From the NCBI RefSeq assembly GCF_900090315.1, contig NZ_FMHZ01000002.1, positions 3,636,501 to 3,700,500 of the forward strand: 64,000 nt of DNA, given 5' to 3'. How positions within the stretch are numbered: position 1 is the stretch's first letter; each line of letters starts with the position of its first letter. The position numbers were made by a program, and so were the translations under genes. This DNA comes from Micromonospora citrea. Its GTDB lineage: Bacteria > Actinomycetota > Actinomycetes > Mycobacteriales > Micromonosporaceae. Shown here in pieces: positions 23,636 to 32,319 of the stretch. The notes beneath the pieces are model-generated. The model searched no databases. It was not told the DNA's origin and was given only the letters and a program-made list of their open reading frames with translations.

Positions 23636-24127
23636 GTGAGGCGGGACGAGGAAGAGGACTTCCACGCCTTCGTCACCGGGCGGATGGAACGCTGGCGGCG
23701 CAGCGCTTACCTGCTCTGCCAGGACTGGCACACGGCCGACGACCTCGTGTCGGTCGCCGTCGCGAAGCTCTACCGGGGCTGGCGACGGGCGAGCCGGGCG
23801 GAGAACCGCGACGCGTACGCCCAGCGGGTGCTGACCCGCTGCTGGCTCGACGAGCGACGCCGCCCCTGGCGCAACCGGGAGCGGTCCACGGCGGCGATGC
23901 CGGACGTGGCCGGCGTGGTGCCGGAGACGGTGACCGACCGGGACGGGCTCGCCGCGCTGCTGCGGTCGCTGCCCCCGAGGCAGCGGGCGGTGCTCGTCCT
24001 GCGCTTCTACCTCGACCACTCGGTGGAGGAGACGGCCCAGATGCTCGGCATCTCCGCCGGCACGGTCAAGAGCCAGTCGGCACGCGGCCTGGCGAACCTG
24101 CGTACCGCCGTCAACGGTCAGTTCTGA
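23636..24127 (+). CDS. SigE-family ECF sigma factor
   Basis: 163 residues from GTG 23636. This is the short SigE-type layout: FHAFVTGRMERWRRSAYLLC, DWHTADDLVSVAVAKLYRGW, then SLPPRQRAVLVLRFYLDHSV and EETAQMLGISAGTVKSQSARG, ending TAVNGQF. SigE-family factors are abundant in Streptomyces and Micromonospora and usually lie 5' of a membrane protein gene; here that gene follows 14 bp downstream. Region 2 and region 4 are complete. Confidence 0.92.
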   Translation: MRRDEEEDFHAFVTGRMERWRRSAYLLCQDWHTADDLVSVAVAKLYRGWRRASRAENRDAYAQRVLTRCWLDERRRPWRNRERSTAAMPDVAGVVPETVTDRDGLAALLRSLPPRQRAVLVLRFYLDHSVEETAQMLGISAGTVKSQSARGLANLRTAVNGQF

Positions 24128-24141
24128 ACGGGAGGCACCCG

Positions 24142-24966
24142 ATGAGTCATCAGTTGTTCGACGAGTTGATCGGCAACCCGCCGCCGGCCCGGGTCGACGT
24201 GCCGGGCATCGTCCGGCGGGAGCGGCGTGTCCGGGCGGCCCGGCGACTGGCCGGCTCGCTGGCCGCCGTACTGGCCCTGGCGGTCACCGGCGCCGTCGGG
24301 CTGGCCGGCGGCGGCCAGCAGCCGGGCGGTGCCTCCGCCCCGCCGCAGGCGGCGGCCCCGACGGACACCCGGTTCCGACTGGTCTTCGACAGCCCGGAGA
24401 GCGCCGACGCCACCGCCGAGCGGCTGAGCCGGGCGTTCGGGACGGCGCTGCGCGACGTGGCACCCGGCGCCCGGTGGATCTGGATACCGGACAGCGTCGA
24501 GGAGCCCCGGAAGCCGGACGGGCAGCCGCCCACCTTCCGCCACAACGGCCGCGACGACCTGGTGTTCGGCGGGTCCGGCGTGTCCTACCAGGGGCGCGAG
24601 GGACCGCTCGGCGTCTCGATCAGCCCCGACGTGTTCGGGACGGCCGGACCCGGCCAGCCCGCCGGGTACCACTGGCCGTGCGAACTCCCGCCGGGTCACG
24701 GGGACAGCCGGTACGACCGGGTGTGCGAGGAGGGCAAGTCCCCGGGTGGGCTCCGGATGAAGGTCGAGACCCTCACCGGCAAGCGGAACGGCAGCGTCCA
24801 GCACATCGTCGCGATCCAGTTGCCCGGAAACCGGGCCTTCAGCGCGAGCATCAGCAACATGGTGGGGGTCGACGAGCAGGCCGTCGCGGCCCAGCCGGAG
24901 GCACCGCTCTCCGCCAAGGAGCTGACGGCCCTGGCGGTGCGGATCGCCGAGCAGATCAAGGCCTGA
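24142..24966 (+). CDS. Membrane-anchored partner of SigE-family sigma factor
   Basis: 274 residues from ATG 24142, with a GGGAGG site 8 nt upstream. A cytoplasmic basic N-terminus (about 1-36, IVRRERRVRAARR) precedes one membrane helix (LAGSLAAVLALAVTGAVGLA). The exterior includes a likely disulfide pair (HWPCELPPGHGDSRYDRVCE) and ends PLSAKELTALAVRIAEQIKA. It follows the sigma gene by 14 bp. Topology suggests a sigma-linked sensor; no known domain was recognised. It is similar in plan to the protein at 22791-23522. Confidence 0.78.
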   Translation: MSHQLFDELIGNPPPARVDVPGIVRRERRVRAARRLAGSLAAVLALAVTGAVGLAGGGQQPGGASAPPQAAAPTDTRFRLVFDSPESADATAERLSRAFGTALRDVAPGARWIWIPDSVEEPRKPDGQPPTFRHNGRDDLVFGGSGVSYQGREGPLGVSISPDVFGTAGPGQPAGYHWPCELPPGHGDSRYDRVCEEGKSPGGLRMKVETLTGKRNGSVQHIVAIQLPGNRAFSASISNMVGVDEQAVAAQPEAPLSAKELTALAVRIAEQIKA

Positions 24967-24983
24967 CGCCCGCGCGGCGGGCG
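24967..24983. terminator. Short GC hairpin between convergent genes
   Basis: CGCCCGC and GCGGGCG around a 3-nt loop, directly after the stop of the membrane protein and 14 bp from the stop of the response regulator. A 14-bp palindrome GACCGGCGCCGGTC follows. Confidence 0.4.
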
Positions 24984-24996
24984 GGACCGGCGCCGG

Positions 24997-25758
24997 TCAG
25001 CGGTTCCAGTCCTGCTTCGCCGCGCGCACCAGCTTGTCCTTCAGCTCCCGGGTGTGCCGGCGGCTCACCGGCAGCTCCGCCGAGTCGATCACCACGACGT
25101 AGCCGGAGTTGACCAGCCGCAGCTCGGCGATCAGCCTGAGCTGCACCAGGTACGACCGGTGGATCCGGACGAACCCGGCGTCCGCCCAGCGCTCGGCCAG
25201 GGTCGCCAGCGACACCCGGACGAGGTGCGAGCCGTCGGCGGTGTGCAGGCGGGCGTAGTCGCCCTGCGCCTCCACCCAACGCACCGCCGAGCGGGGCAGC
25301 ATCCGGGTGGTGCCGGCCAGCTCGATCGGGATGGTCGGGTCCTCCTCCGCGCGGGCCAGCGCCGCCGGGTGCGACGGCACCACCCGGGAGCCGATCACCC
25401 GGCGCAGCGACTCGGCGAGCCGCTCGGCGCGTACGGGCTTGCGGACGTAGTCGGTGGCACCCAGGTCGAACGCGTCCACCGCCCCGTCGTCGTACGCGGT
25501 GACGAAGACGATCGCCGGCGGCCGGGCGAACCGGCGCAGCACCCGGGCCAGCTCCATGCCGTCCAGCCCCGGCATCCGGATGTCGAGGAAGACCACGTCC
25601 ACGTCGCCGTCGCGCAGCACCCGCAGCGCCTCGGTGGCGTCCCCCGCCGTGTGCAGCCGCGCCACCCGGGGATCGGCCCGCAGGTGGTACGCCAGCTCGT
25701 CCAGCGCCGGCGGCTCGTCGTCGACCGCCAGCACCCGCAGGAACCCGGTCGCGTTCAC
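24997..25758 (-). CDS. LytTR-type response regulator
   Basis: 253 residues from GTG 25758, overlapping the kinase stop by 4 bp (GTGA). Receiver domain at residues 8-120: VLAVDDEPPALDELAYHLRA, phospho-acceptor Asp in VDVVFLDIRMPGLDGMELA, FVTAYDDGAVDAFDLGATDY and the conserved Lys in VRKPVRAERL. The C-terminal LytTR DNA-binding domain reads VRWVEAQGDYARLHTADGSH, then VRIHRSYLVQLRLIAELRL. LytTR regulators bind tandem direct repeats at target promoters. Partner of the kinase upstream. Confidence 0.94.
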   Translation of the reverse strand: MNATGFLRVLAVDDEPPALDELAYHLRADPRVARLHTAGDATEALRVLRDGDVDVVFLDIRMPGLDGMELARVLRRFARPPAIVFVTAYDDGAVDAFDLGATDYVRKPVRAERLAESLRRVIGSRVVPSHPAALARAEEDPTIPIELAGTTRMLPRSAVRWVEAQGDYARLHTADGSHLVRVSLATLAERWADAGFVRIHRSYLVQLRLIAELRLVNSGYVVVIDSAELPVSRRHTRELKDKLVRAAKQDWNR

Positions 25759-27005
25759 GCGCTCGCCCGCACGCCCGGGTGGAACTTCGGCACCCGCATG
25801 CTCACCTTCGTACCGGAGCCGAGGCCCGTCTCGACGACGAGGCCGAAGCCGTCCCCGAAGACCGACCGCAGCCGCTCGTCGACGTTGGAGAGGCCGACGT
25901 GCTGGCCCGAGTCGTCTCCGACGGCGGCCCGCACAGCGTCGCCCGGGTCCCCGGTGGCGCCGGCCAGCTCGGCGATGCCGGCGGTCAGCGCGGTCGGATC
26001 CATCCCCACTCCGTCGTCCTCCACCGTGATGTGGCACTCGGTGCCCGCGTCCCGGGCCTCGATGCTCACCATGCCCGTGCCCGGCTTGCGGGACAACCCG
26101 TGCCGGACGGCGTTCTCGACCAGCGGTTGCAGGCAGAGGAAGGGCAGCGTCACGGGCAGCACCTCCGGGGCGATCTGGAGGCGCACCTGGAGCCGGTCGC
26201 CGAACCGGGCCCGCTCGATGGTCAGGTAGCGGTCGATCGAGCGCAGCTCCTCGGCCAGCGTGGTGAACTCGCCGTGCGCCCGGAACGAGTAGCGGGTGAA
26301 CTCGGCGAACTCCAGGATCAACTCCCGGGCCCGGTCCGGGTCGGTGCGGACGAACGAGCCGATCGCGGTCAGCGCGTTGTAGATGAAGTGCGGGCTGATC
26401 TGGGCGCGCAGGGCGCGCACCTCGGCGCGGGCCAGCCGCTCGCGGGAGGAGTCCAGCTCGGCCAGGGCGAGCTGGTTGCCGGCCCAGTGCGCCGTCTCCA
26501 GGGTGGCCTGCACCAGGCCCGGCGCCGGCTGGCCGTCGGCCACCGCCACCAGCGCGCCCACGGTGCGCCCGTCGGGGCCGGTCAGCGGGGCGACGACCGC
26601 GCCCCGCACCGGGCAGTCCACCCGGTCGCACTGCAACTCCGAGTCGCCGAGGACGGTCGAGCGGCCCGTCGCCACGGCCCGCCCGGCCGCCGCGACAAGT
26701 TGGGCGTCGTGGTGCCCGCCCCGCCCGTCGAGGGCGAGCAGCGTGTCCCGGTCCGTCAGCGCCAGCCCGGCCGCCCCCACCAGGGCCCGCAGGTGGCGTA
26801 CGGCCTTCGCCGCGTTGGCCGCGCCCAGGCCGGCGCGCAGCGGTTCGGCGGCCAGCCCGGCGGTGTGCAGCACCTCGTAGGTGGCCCGCTGGGTGGCCGT
26901 GGCGATGCCGCGCCGCCCGCGCAGCCGCAGCACCGCGAACAGGGCTGCGGCCAGCGCGGTGACCAGCGAGACGACGCCGAAGACGGCCGAGAGGTTGCCA
27001 CCCAC
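25755..27005 (-). CDS. LytS/YehU-type sensor histidine kinase with GAF domain
   Basis: 416 residues from GTG 27005, with AGGA 8-11 nt upstream. One N-terminal membrane helix (FGVVSLVTALAAALFAVLRL), then a GAF-like domain about residues 40-200 with a cysteine pair (LQCDRVDCPVRGAVVAPL), and the His_kinase unit: QISPHFIYNALTAIGSFVR holds the phosphorylated His, followed by the ATPase boxes LVENAVRHGLS and VEDDGVGMDP. It works with the LytTR regulator whose start it overlaps. In related actinobacteria such pairs accompany carboxylate symporters; here a 5-kb block separates them from the symporter at 17653. Confidence 0.9.
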   Translation of the reverse strand: MGGNLSAVFGVVSLVTALAAALFAVLRLRGRRGIATATQRATYEVLHTAGLAAEPLRAGLGAANAAKAVRHLRALVGAAGLALTDRDTLLALDGRGGHHDAQLVAAAGRAVATGRSTVLGDSELQCDRVDCPVRGAVVAPLTGPDGRTVGALVAVADGQPAPGLVQATLETAHWAGNQLALAELDSSRERLARAEVRALRAQISPHFIYNALTAIGSFVRTDPDRARELILEFAEFTRYSFRAHGEFTTLAEELRSIDRYLTIERARFGDRLQVRLQIAPEVLPVTLPFLCLQPLVENAVRHGLSRKPGTGMVSIEARDAGTECHITVEDDGVGMDPTALTAGIAELAGATGDPGDAVRAAVGDDSGQHVGLSNVDERLRSVFGDGFGLVVETGLGSGTKVSMRVPKFHPGVRASA

Positions 27006-27085
27006 GCGAGGAATCCTGACCGCTGCGACCCGGTTAGCCAAGCCCCAAGCTGGCCGCTCCCGCCCGGCTCGCGCCGGCACGCGCC

Positions 27086-28123
27086 TCAGGGCACGAGCAC
27101 GAGCTTGCCGTGCGTGCCGCCGGCCGCGAGACGTTCGTGGGCCTGCCGGGCCCCGTCGAGCGGCAGTCGCGCGGCGACCAGGGGACGCAGCCGACCGGCG
27201 GCCAGCCATCGGAACAGCTCACCGAGGTCCCGTCGGTACCAGTCAGGGTGCCGGTCCCGGGTCCGCGCGCTGCGGTACGTGCGCACCCGGCGGCCGGGCA
27301 GCAGGTTGCCGGCGAAGGCCAGCGCGCCGGCCGCGTAGAACAGCGTGAGCCGGCGCAGGTTCCGTCGCCCGCCCGCGAGCGTCGAGTAGTGCCCGTACAT
27401 GACGAGCCTGCCGCCGGGCCGCAGCACCCGCACCGAGCGCGCCGCCACCACGCCGCCGACGCCGTCGAGCACCACGTCGATCCCGTCGCCGGTCAGCTCC
27501 CGGATCCGGCGGACGAAGTCCTCGCGCCGGAAGTCGACAGGTGTGGCGCCGAGCCCCAGGACCACGTCGCAGCCGGAACCGGTTGCCGTGGCGTACGCGC
27601 TCAGTCCCATGGTCGCCGCGATCTCCAGGGCGGCGCTGCCGACGCCGCCCGCCCCGCCGTGTACCAGGACCCGTTCCCCCGGCCCGGCGCGGGCGACCCG
27701 GTGCAATGCCTGGTACGCCGTGACGTAGTTGAGCGCCAGGCAGACCGCCTCCGCCGGATCGACCCCGTCGGGCATCCGGACCAGATGTTGTCGGGGCACG
27801 CTGACCGCATCGGCGTAGCTGCCGAAGACGGTGATCGCCGCGACGCGCTCGCCCGGCTCGACTCCCGTCACCCCGGGACCGAGCGCCTCGACGACGCCGA
27901 CCAGGTCGTAGCCGGGCGTGAACGGGGGTTTCGGGCCGCCCGGGTAGGTGCCCTCCCGCATCAGCACATCGGGAAAGCCGACTCCGACCGCGAGGGTGCG
28001 GACCCGGACCTCACCCGGTCCGGGCTCGGGCAGGACGTCCCGCACCAGGGTCAGCCGCTCCGGCCCGCCGTGTCCGGACACCACGACGCGCCGGATCGTC
28101 CGGTGCGCGCCTGCCTCCGTCAC
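27086..28123 (-). CDS. Zinc-independent quinone oxidoreductase/medium-chain dehydrogenase
   Basis: 345 residues from GTG 28123, chosen for the AGGAGG site 4 nt upstream; GTG 28144 is a longer alternative. MDR fold: GHGGPERLTLVRDVLPEPGP near the N-terminus, PGYDLVGVVEALGPGV, VLVHGGAGGVGSAALEIAAT as the NADPH site, and the final HGKLVLVP. No structural or catalytic zinc cysteines are present, which fits the quinone-reductase-like subgroup. Substrate unknown. It stands alone, followed upstream by the exopolysaccharide sugar transferase on the same strand. Confidence 0.87.
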   Translation of the reverse strand: MTEAGAHRTIRRVVVSGHGGPERLTLVRDVLPEPGPGEVRVRTLAVGVGFPDVLMREGTYPGGPKPPFTPGYDLVGVVEALGPGVTGVEPGERVAAITVFGSYADAVSVPRQHLVRMPDGVDPAEAVCLALNYVTAYQALHRVARAGPGERVLVHGGAGGVGSAALEIAATMGLSAYATATGSGCDVVLGLGATPVDFRREDFVRRIRELTGDGIDVVLDGVGGVVAARSVRVLRPGGRLVMYGHYSTLAGGRRNLRRLTLFYAAGALAFAGNLLPGRRVRTYRSARTRDRHPDWYRRDLGELFRWLAAGRLRPLVAARLPLDGARQAHERLAAGGTHGKLVLVP

Positions 28124-28195
28124 GGCACCTCCTGGAATGTCCACCCCAGGCAGATGCTATGTCGAAGAAAGGGCGTATCGGGCGAAAGATCCGGA

Positions 28196-29779
28196 TCAGT
28201 ACGCGCCCTTGCGGGCGAGCACCACCCCGACGGTGCGCCACAGGATGCTCAGGTCGTACGCCAGCGACCAGTTGTCGACGTAGTAGAGGTCGAGCCGGAC
28301 CGCCTCGTCCCAGGACAGGTCGGAGCGGCCGGAGACCTGCCACAGCCCGGTCATGCCGGGGCGGACCAGCAGCCGCCGGCGCACGTCGCCGAGGAAGTCG
28401 CCGTCGTCGGCGGGCAGCGGGCGCGGCCCGACCAGCGACATCTCGCCCTTCAGCACGTTGATCAACTGCGGCAGCTCGTCCAGGGACGAGGCGCGCAGGA
28501 AGCGGCCCACCGGGAAGACCCGGGGATCCTGCTTCATCTTGAACAGCATGCCGTCGGTCTCGTTCTGGTCGACCAGACTGGCCAGCCGGTCCTCCGCGTC
28601 CACGTACATGGTGCGGAACTTCCAGACCCGGAAGGTGCGGCCCTCGTGGCCGACCCGCGGCTGGCGGAAGAAGACCGGGCCGGGGTCGGAGACGCGGATC
28701 GCGATCCCGATGACCAGGAAGACGGGGATCAGCAGCAGCAGGCCGAGCCCGGCGGCCACCCGGTCCATCAGGTTCTTGGCCAGCAGCGCCGGCCCGGACA
28801 GGGTCGGCTCCTCGACGTGCAGCAGCGGCAGGCCCTCGATCGGCCGGATGTGCACCCGGGGCCCGGCGATGTCGGTGAGCTGCGGGGCGACGACCAGGTC
28901 GACGCCGGAGCCCTCCAGCTGCCAGGCCAGCCGGCGCAGCTCGCCCGGCTCGGCGCTGGCCGAGCCGCAGACGGCGATGGTGTCGCCGCCGACCTCCCGG
29001 ACGAGGGCGAGGACGTCGCGGCCCGCGTACACCGGGACCGGGGTCTCCATGCCCCTGGCGGCCGCGTAGCCGTCGGTGACGTGGATGGCGACGGGCACCA
29101 GCCCGGCGGCCGGGTTGCGGGTGACCGCCGTGTAGACCTCCAGGCACTCCGGCAGGGTGCCGACCAGCACCATCCGGTGCCCGGCCTGGCCGATGTTGCG
29201 CCGGACCACGTGCAGCACGAAGCGGCAGAGGATCCGGTTCAGCAGGATCAGCAGCAGCGCCGCGAGCAGGGCGGTGCCGACCGTGTAACGGGACAGGTCG
29301 GTCTTGGTGGCGAAGGCGAGGAAGGAGACCGTCGCGGCGACGGCGACGCCGGCCCGGATCACCCGCTTGAACTCGTCGGGCCCGAGGCCCAGGTAGCGCC
29401 GGTCGTAGGCCCGGTTGCCCCAGAGGATCACCAGCCAGCCGAGCGGCAGCAGCACGAACGCCACCGTGTGGAACCAGGTCGGGTCCTCTTCGGCGTTGTA
29501 GAAGCCCGCCCGCGACTGGTCGAACGTCTCGATGGCCATCAGGCTGGCGACCGCGGCGGCCGCGAAGTCGAGCAGCAGCAGAAGCGTGATGTAGGGGCGG
29601 TGCCAGCGGGACACCCGGCGGCGGGCCCGGGCCCACGCGGACCGGGGCACGCCGTTGTGGGACGGCGACGCCGGCGGCTGGATCTCGAAGCTGTCGACGT
29701 GCCGCACGAGTTTGCTCCGGCCTGTGTTGGTTACCGGGCGCTGGAGGCTTGTCGTCACCTCACCCATGTCCTCCCGCAT
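28196..29779 (-). CDS. Polyprenyl-phosphate sugar-1-phosphate transferase (exopolysaccharide initiation)
   Basis: 527 residues from ATG 29779; ATG 29767 has a GGGAGG too close to be ideal. About five membrane helices in the N-terminal half, a CoA-binding/PglD-like soluble region (residues 190-320) and the catalytic bacterial sugar transferase domain: DPGPVFFRQPRVGHEGRTFR, KFRTMYVDAEDRL, RASSLDELPQLINVLKGEMS, LVGPRPLPADDG and RPGMTGLWQVSGRSDLSWDE. The family transfers a sugar-1-phosphate to undecaprenyl phosphate at the inner membrane and starts glycopolymer assembly. It could feed the LCP ligases or the GT4 gene nearby; that link is inferred. Confidence 0.92.
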   Translation of the reverse strand: MREDMGEVTTSLQRPVTNTGRSKLVRHVDSFEIQPPASPSHNGVPRSAWARARRRVSRWHRPYITLLLLLDFAAAAVASLMAIETFDQSRAGFYNAEEDPTWFHTVAFVLLPLGWLVILWGNRAYDRRYLGLGPDEFKRVIRAGVAVAATVSFLAFATKTDLSRYTVGTALLAALLLILLNRILCRFVLHVVRRNIGQAGHRMVLVGTLPECLEVYTAVTRNPAAGLVPVAIHVTDGYAAARGMETPVPVYAGRDVLALVREVGGDTIAVCGSASAEPGELRRLAWQLEGSGVDLVVAPQLTDIAGPRVHIRPIEGLPLLHVEEPTLSGPALLAKNLMDRVAAGLGLLLLIPVFLVIGIAIRVSDPGPVFFRQPRVGHEGRTFRVWKFRTMYVDAEDRLASLVDQNETDGMLFKMKQDPRVFPVGRFLRASSLDELPQLINVLKGEMSLVGPRPLPADDGDFLGDVRRRLLVRPGMTGLWQVSGRSDLSWDEAVRLDLYYVDNWSLAYDLSILWRTVGVVLARKGAY

Positions 29780-30032
29780 GACACGGGCCGCTCACTCGCC
29801 GTGAGGGCCCGGGTCGCCCACCGTCCCAGTCTCCCACGCGGCGTCGACCCGTACGCGGACCCGAAGGACATTGCGCGGGTGTGGTGCCGCCTGGCGTCTG
29901 GCCGGCTCCGCGCCATTTCAGAAGCCGGGGACCGAGCCACTATACCGATGGATGACGGCCCCGGTAGAGCTGCGACTCAGACCTTCGGCGCGGGATGGTC
30001 GATTCCTCTCCGTAGTCGGGGAGTGTCGTCAC

Positions 30033-30893
30033 TCACCGTACGAGCCGCGACAACCGTCGGTCAGCGAGCGGCTTGCCGCCGGTCTGGCAGGTGGCGCAGT
30101 ACTGGAGGCTGGAGTCGGCGAACGAGACCTCGCGGACCGCGTCGCCGCAGACCGGGCAGGGCTGCCCCGTGCGGGCGTGCACCTTCAGCCCCGAGCGCTT
30201 CTCGCCCTTCAGCTCGGCCGCCTTCTGCCCGACCGAGCGGCGCACCGCGTCGCCGAGCACCTCCCGCGTCGCCGCGTGCAGGGTCGCCAGCTGCTCGTCG
30301 GTCAGCCGGTTGGTCAGCGCGAACGGCGACAGCCTCGCCGCGTGCAGGATCTCGTCGGAGTACGCGTTGCCGACACCGGCCAGCACCGTCTGGTCGGTGA
30401 GCACGCCCTTGACCTGGCCCTTGCGGCTGCGCATCCGCTCGGCGAAGGTGGCCGCGTCGGCGGCGAGGGCGTCGGGGCCGAGCCGGGCCACCCCGGGCAC
30501 CGCCGCCGGGTCCGTGACCAGATGGACGGCGAGGCTCTTCTGGGTGCCGGCCTCGGTCAGGTCGAAGCCCGAGCCGTCGTCGAGGCGTACCCGCAGCGCG
30601 ACAGGCCCCTTGCCGGGGCGCAGCGGGGCGGCGGACGGAAACGCCTCCCGGTAGTGCAGCCAGCCCGCCCGGGCCAGGTGGACCACCAGGTGCAGATCGC
30701 CGTCGAGCACCACGTCGAGGAACTTGCCGTGCCGGCGGGCGTCCGTCACGGCCCGCCCGGCGGCGGCGGTCGGCGCCGGGTCGTACGTCTTCAGGGCGCT
30801 GATGGCGGCGACCTCCAGCCGGTCGACGCGCCGCCCCACCGCGCGCTCGCGCAGGTAGCCGGCGAGCGCCTCGACCTCCGGTAGTTCGGGCAC
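30033..30893 (-). CDS. Formamidopyrimidine-DNA glycosylase / endonuclease VIII family
   Basis: 286 residues from GTG 30893, giving the mature start PELPEVEALAGYL in which Pro2 is the catalytic nucleophile and Glu3 the acid. Helix-two-turn-helix region VLAGVGNAYSDEILHAARLS. The C-terminal zinc finger is CPVC...CATC (CPVCGDAVREVSFADSSLQY, then CATC). The family removes oxidised purines or pyrimidines in base excision repair; Fpg versus Nei cannot be settled by eye. A TACCGT 6 nt before the GTG suggests a leaderless transcript. Confidence 0.93.
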   Translation of the reverse strand: MPELPEVEALAGYLRERAVGRRVDRLEVAAISALKTYDPAPTAAAGRAVTDARRHGKFLDVVLDGDLHLVVHLARAGWLHYREAFPSAAPLRPGKGPVALRVRLDDGSGFDLTEAGTQKSLAVHLVTDPAAVPGVARLGPDALAADAATFAERMRSRKGQVKGVLTDQTVLAGVGNAYSDEILHAARLSPFALTNRLTDEQLATLHAATREVLGDAVRRSVGQKAAELKGEKRSGLKVHARTGQPCPVCGDAVREVSFADSSLQYCATCQTGGKPLADRRLSRLVR

Positions 30894-30899
30894 CAGCCA

Positions 30900-30905
30900 A
30901 CGGTA
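30900..30905 (-). promoter_or_regulatory. Candidate -10 box, leaderless Fpg/Nei transcript
   Basis: TACCGT on the minus strand (TAnnnT) with 6 nt before the GTG start at 30893, leaving no room for a ribosome site. Confidence 0.35.
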
Positions 30906-30923
30906 GCCTTCTTTCCCGTGAGC

Positions 30924-30980
30924 GCGAGGAATGAGCTTGCGAGTCCCTGCCGCGAGTGCGAGGAGTGAGCTTGCGAGCCC
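30924..30980. repeat. 23-bp direct repeat pair (GCGAGGARTGAGCTTGCGAGYCC)
   Basis: Copies at 30924-30946 and 30958-30980 differ at two positions. The phrase is followed by CCGCAGTCGCGAGC. I recall similar GCGAGGAGTGAGCTTGCGAG elements scattered through Micromonospora genomes. It lies in the 136-bp gap between the divergent Fpg/Nei and GT4 genes. Confidence 0.75.
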
Positions 30981-31029
30981 CGCAGTCGCGAGCAGAGACC
31001 GGCACGGTCGCGATCGAAAGGCGAGCTCC

Positions 31030-32298
31030 GTGAGAATCGTGGTGGCGCACAACCGGTACCGGGAGGCTCAGCCCTCCGGCGAGAACACGATCGTCGACGC
31101 GGAGATCGCCCAGCTCACCGCGGCCGGGGTGGAGGTGCTGCCGTTCATCCGCAGCTCGGACGAGATCCCGTCGATGTCGAAGCCGGCCAAGGCGCTGCTG
31201 CCGATCTCGCCGATCTGGGCGCCCCGCGCGCAGGAGGACCTGAGCCGGCTCATCACCGAGCACCGGCCGGACGTGCTGCACCTGCACAACCCGTACCCGT
31301 TGATCTCGCCGTGGATCGTGCGGACCGCGCACCGGCACGGCGTGCCGGTGGTGCAGACGGTGCACAACTACCGCCAGGTCTGCTCCTCCGGGCTCTACTT
31401 CCGCGACGGGATGATCTGCCAGGACTGCCGGGGCCGGGCCCTGGGCGTGCCGGCGATCGTGCACCGCTGCTACCGGGGCTCGCGGGCGCAGAGCGCCCTG
31501 ATGGCGACCACGCTGGCCGTGCACCGGGGCACGTGGCGCTCGGTGGACCGGTTCGTCGCGCTCACCTCGGCGGTCGCCGACCACCTGCGCGACTACGGCA
31601 TCCCGGCGGAGCGGATCGTGGTCAAGCCCAACGGCATTCCCGACCCGGGGACGCCCGCGCCGCTCGGCGACGGCTTCCTCTACATGGCCCGGCTCTCCCC
31701 GGAGAAAGGGCTGGGCCTGCTGCTGGACGCCTGGCGGCGGCACCCGGACGGAGCGCTGGGCCCGCTGCGCATCGCCGGCGACGGCGAGCTGCGCCCGCTG
31801 GCCGAGGCCGCCGCCGCCGAGCGCGCCGACGTGACCTACCTCGGGCCGCTGGACCGCGCCGGCGTCCGCGCCGCCATCGAGGCCAGCGCGGTGATCATCG
31901 CCGCCTCCACCTGGCACGACGTGCTCCCCACGGTGATCATCGAGGCGCTGGCGGCCGGCCGGCCGGTGCTCGGCACCGCCCTCGGCGGCATCCCGTACCT
32001 GCTCGGCGCGGACGCCCCCCGCGAACCCGCCGGCACCGGCCCGGCCGCCGTCGCCACGGCCGCGCCGGGGCAGGGCCACGTCGCGCTGCCCACCGGCGTG
32101 GCGGCGGGCGAGGCGGGCTGGGTGGTACCCCCGGAGCCGGCCGCCATGGCCGCCGCCCTGCCGGTGGCCCGGGCCGGCGCGGCGCGGCTGGCCCCGGCGG
32201 CGCGGGCCCGCTACGAGCGCACCTTCCACCCGGACGTGGTGACCCGCCATTTGATCGACGTGTACGCCGGCGTCTCGGCCGCCGCCGCGCCCCGCTAG
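31030..32298 (+). CDS. GT4 family glycosyltransferase
   Basis: 422 residues from GTG 31030, with AAAGG upstream. GT-B fold: N-terminal RIVVAHNRYREAQPSGENTI, then LHLHNPYPLISPW, and a C-terminal donor domain with RIVVKPNGIPDPG, YMARLSPEKGLGLLLDAWRR, and the acceptor/donor motif STWHDVLPTVIIEALAAGRP followed by LGTALGGIPYLLG. The GT4 E-x7-E pattern is present as EALAAGRPV. A short Cys cluster (QVCSSGLYFRDGMICQDCRG) is common in one GT4 subgroup. Predicted cytosolic sugar transfer to a lipid-linked or secreted acceptor; the exact sugar is unknown. Confidence 0.9.
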   Translation: MRIVVAHNRYREAQPSGENTIVDAEIAQLTAAGVEVLPFIRSSDEIPSMSKPAKALLPISPIWAPRAQEDLSRLITEHRPDVLHLHNPYPLISPWIVRTAHRHGVPVVQTVHNYRQVCSSGLYFRDGMICQDCRGRALGVPAIVHRCYRGSRAQSALMATTLAVHRGTWRSVDRFVALTSAVADHLRDYGIPAERIVVKPNGIPDPGTPAPLGDGFLYMARLSPEKGLGLLLDAWRRHPDGALGPLRIAGDGELRPLAEAAAAERADVTYLGPLDRAGVRAAIEASAVIIAASTWHDVLPTVIIEALAAGRPVLGTALGGIPYLLGADAPREPAGTGPAAVATAAPGQGHVALPTGVAAGEAGWVVPPEPAAMAAALPVARAGAARLAPAARARYERTFHPDVVTRHLIDVYAGVSAAAAPR

Positions 32299-32313
32299 GG
32301 CGCGGCGGCGGCC
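32277..32313. terminator. Bidirectional hairpin terminator
   Basis: 16-bp perfect arms GGCCGCCGCCGCGCCC (32277-32292) and GGGCGCGGCGGCGGCC (32298-32313) with the 5-nt loop CGCTA. The GT4 stop codon lies in the loop/second arm, and the convergent protease gene ends 7 bp further on. Confidence 0.78.
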
Positions 32314-32319
32314 ACCGCG

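Noticed and set aside
27110..30400. A plus-strand open frame of 1096 codons across the quinone reductase, sugar transferase and glycosylase
   Set aside because: It spans three genes and an intergenic region and has no recognisable domain; it is a GC shadow.
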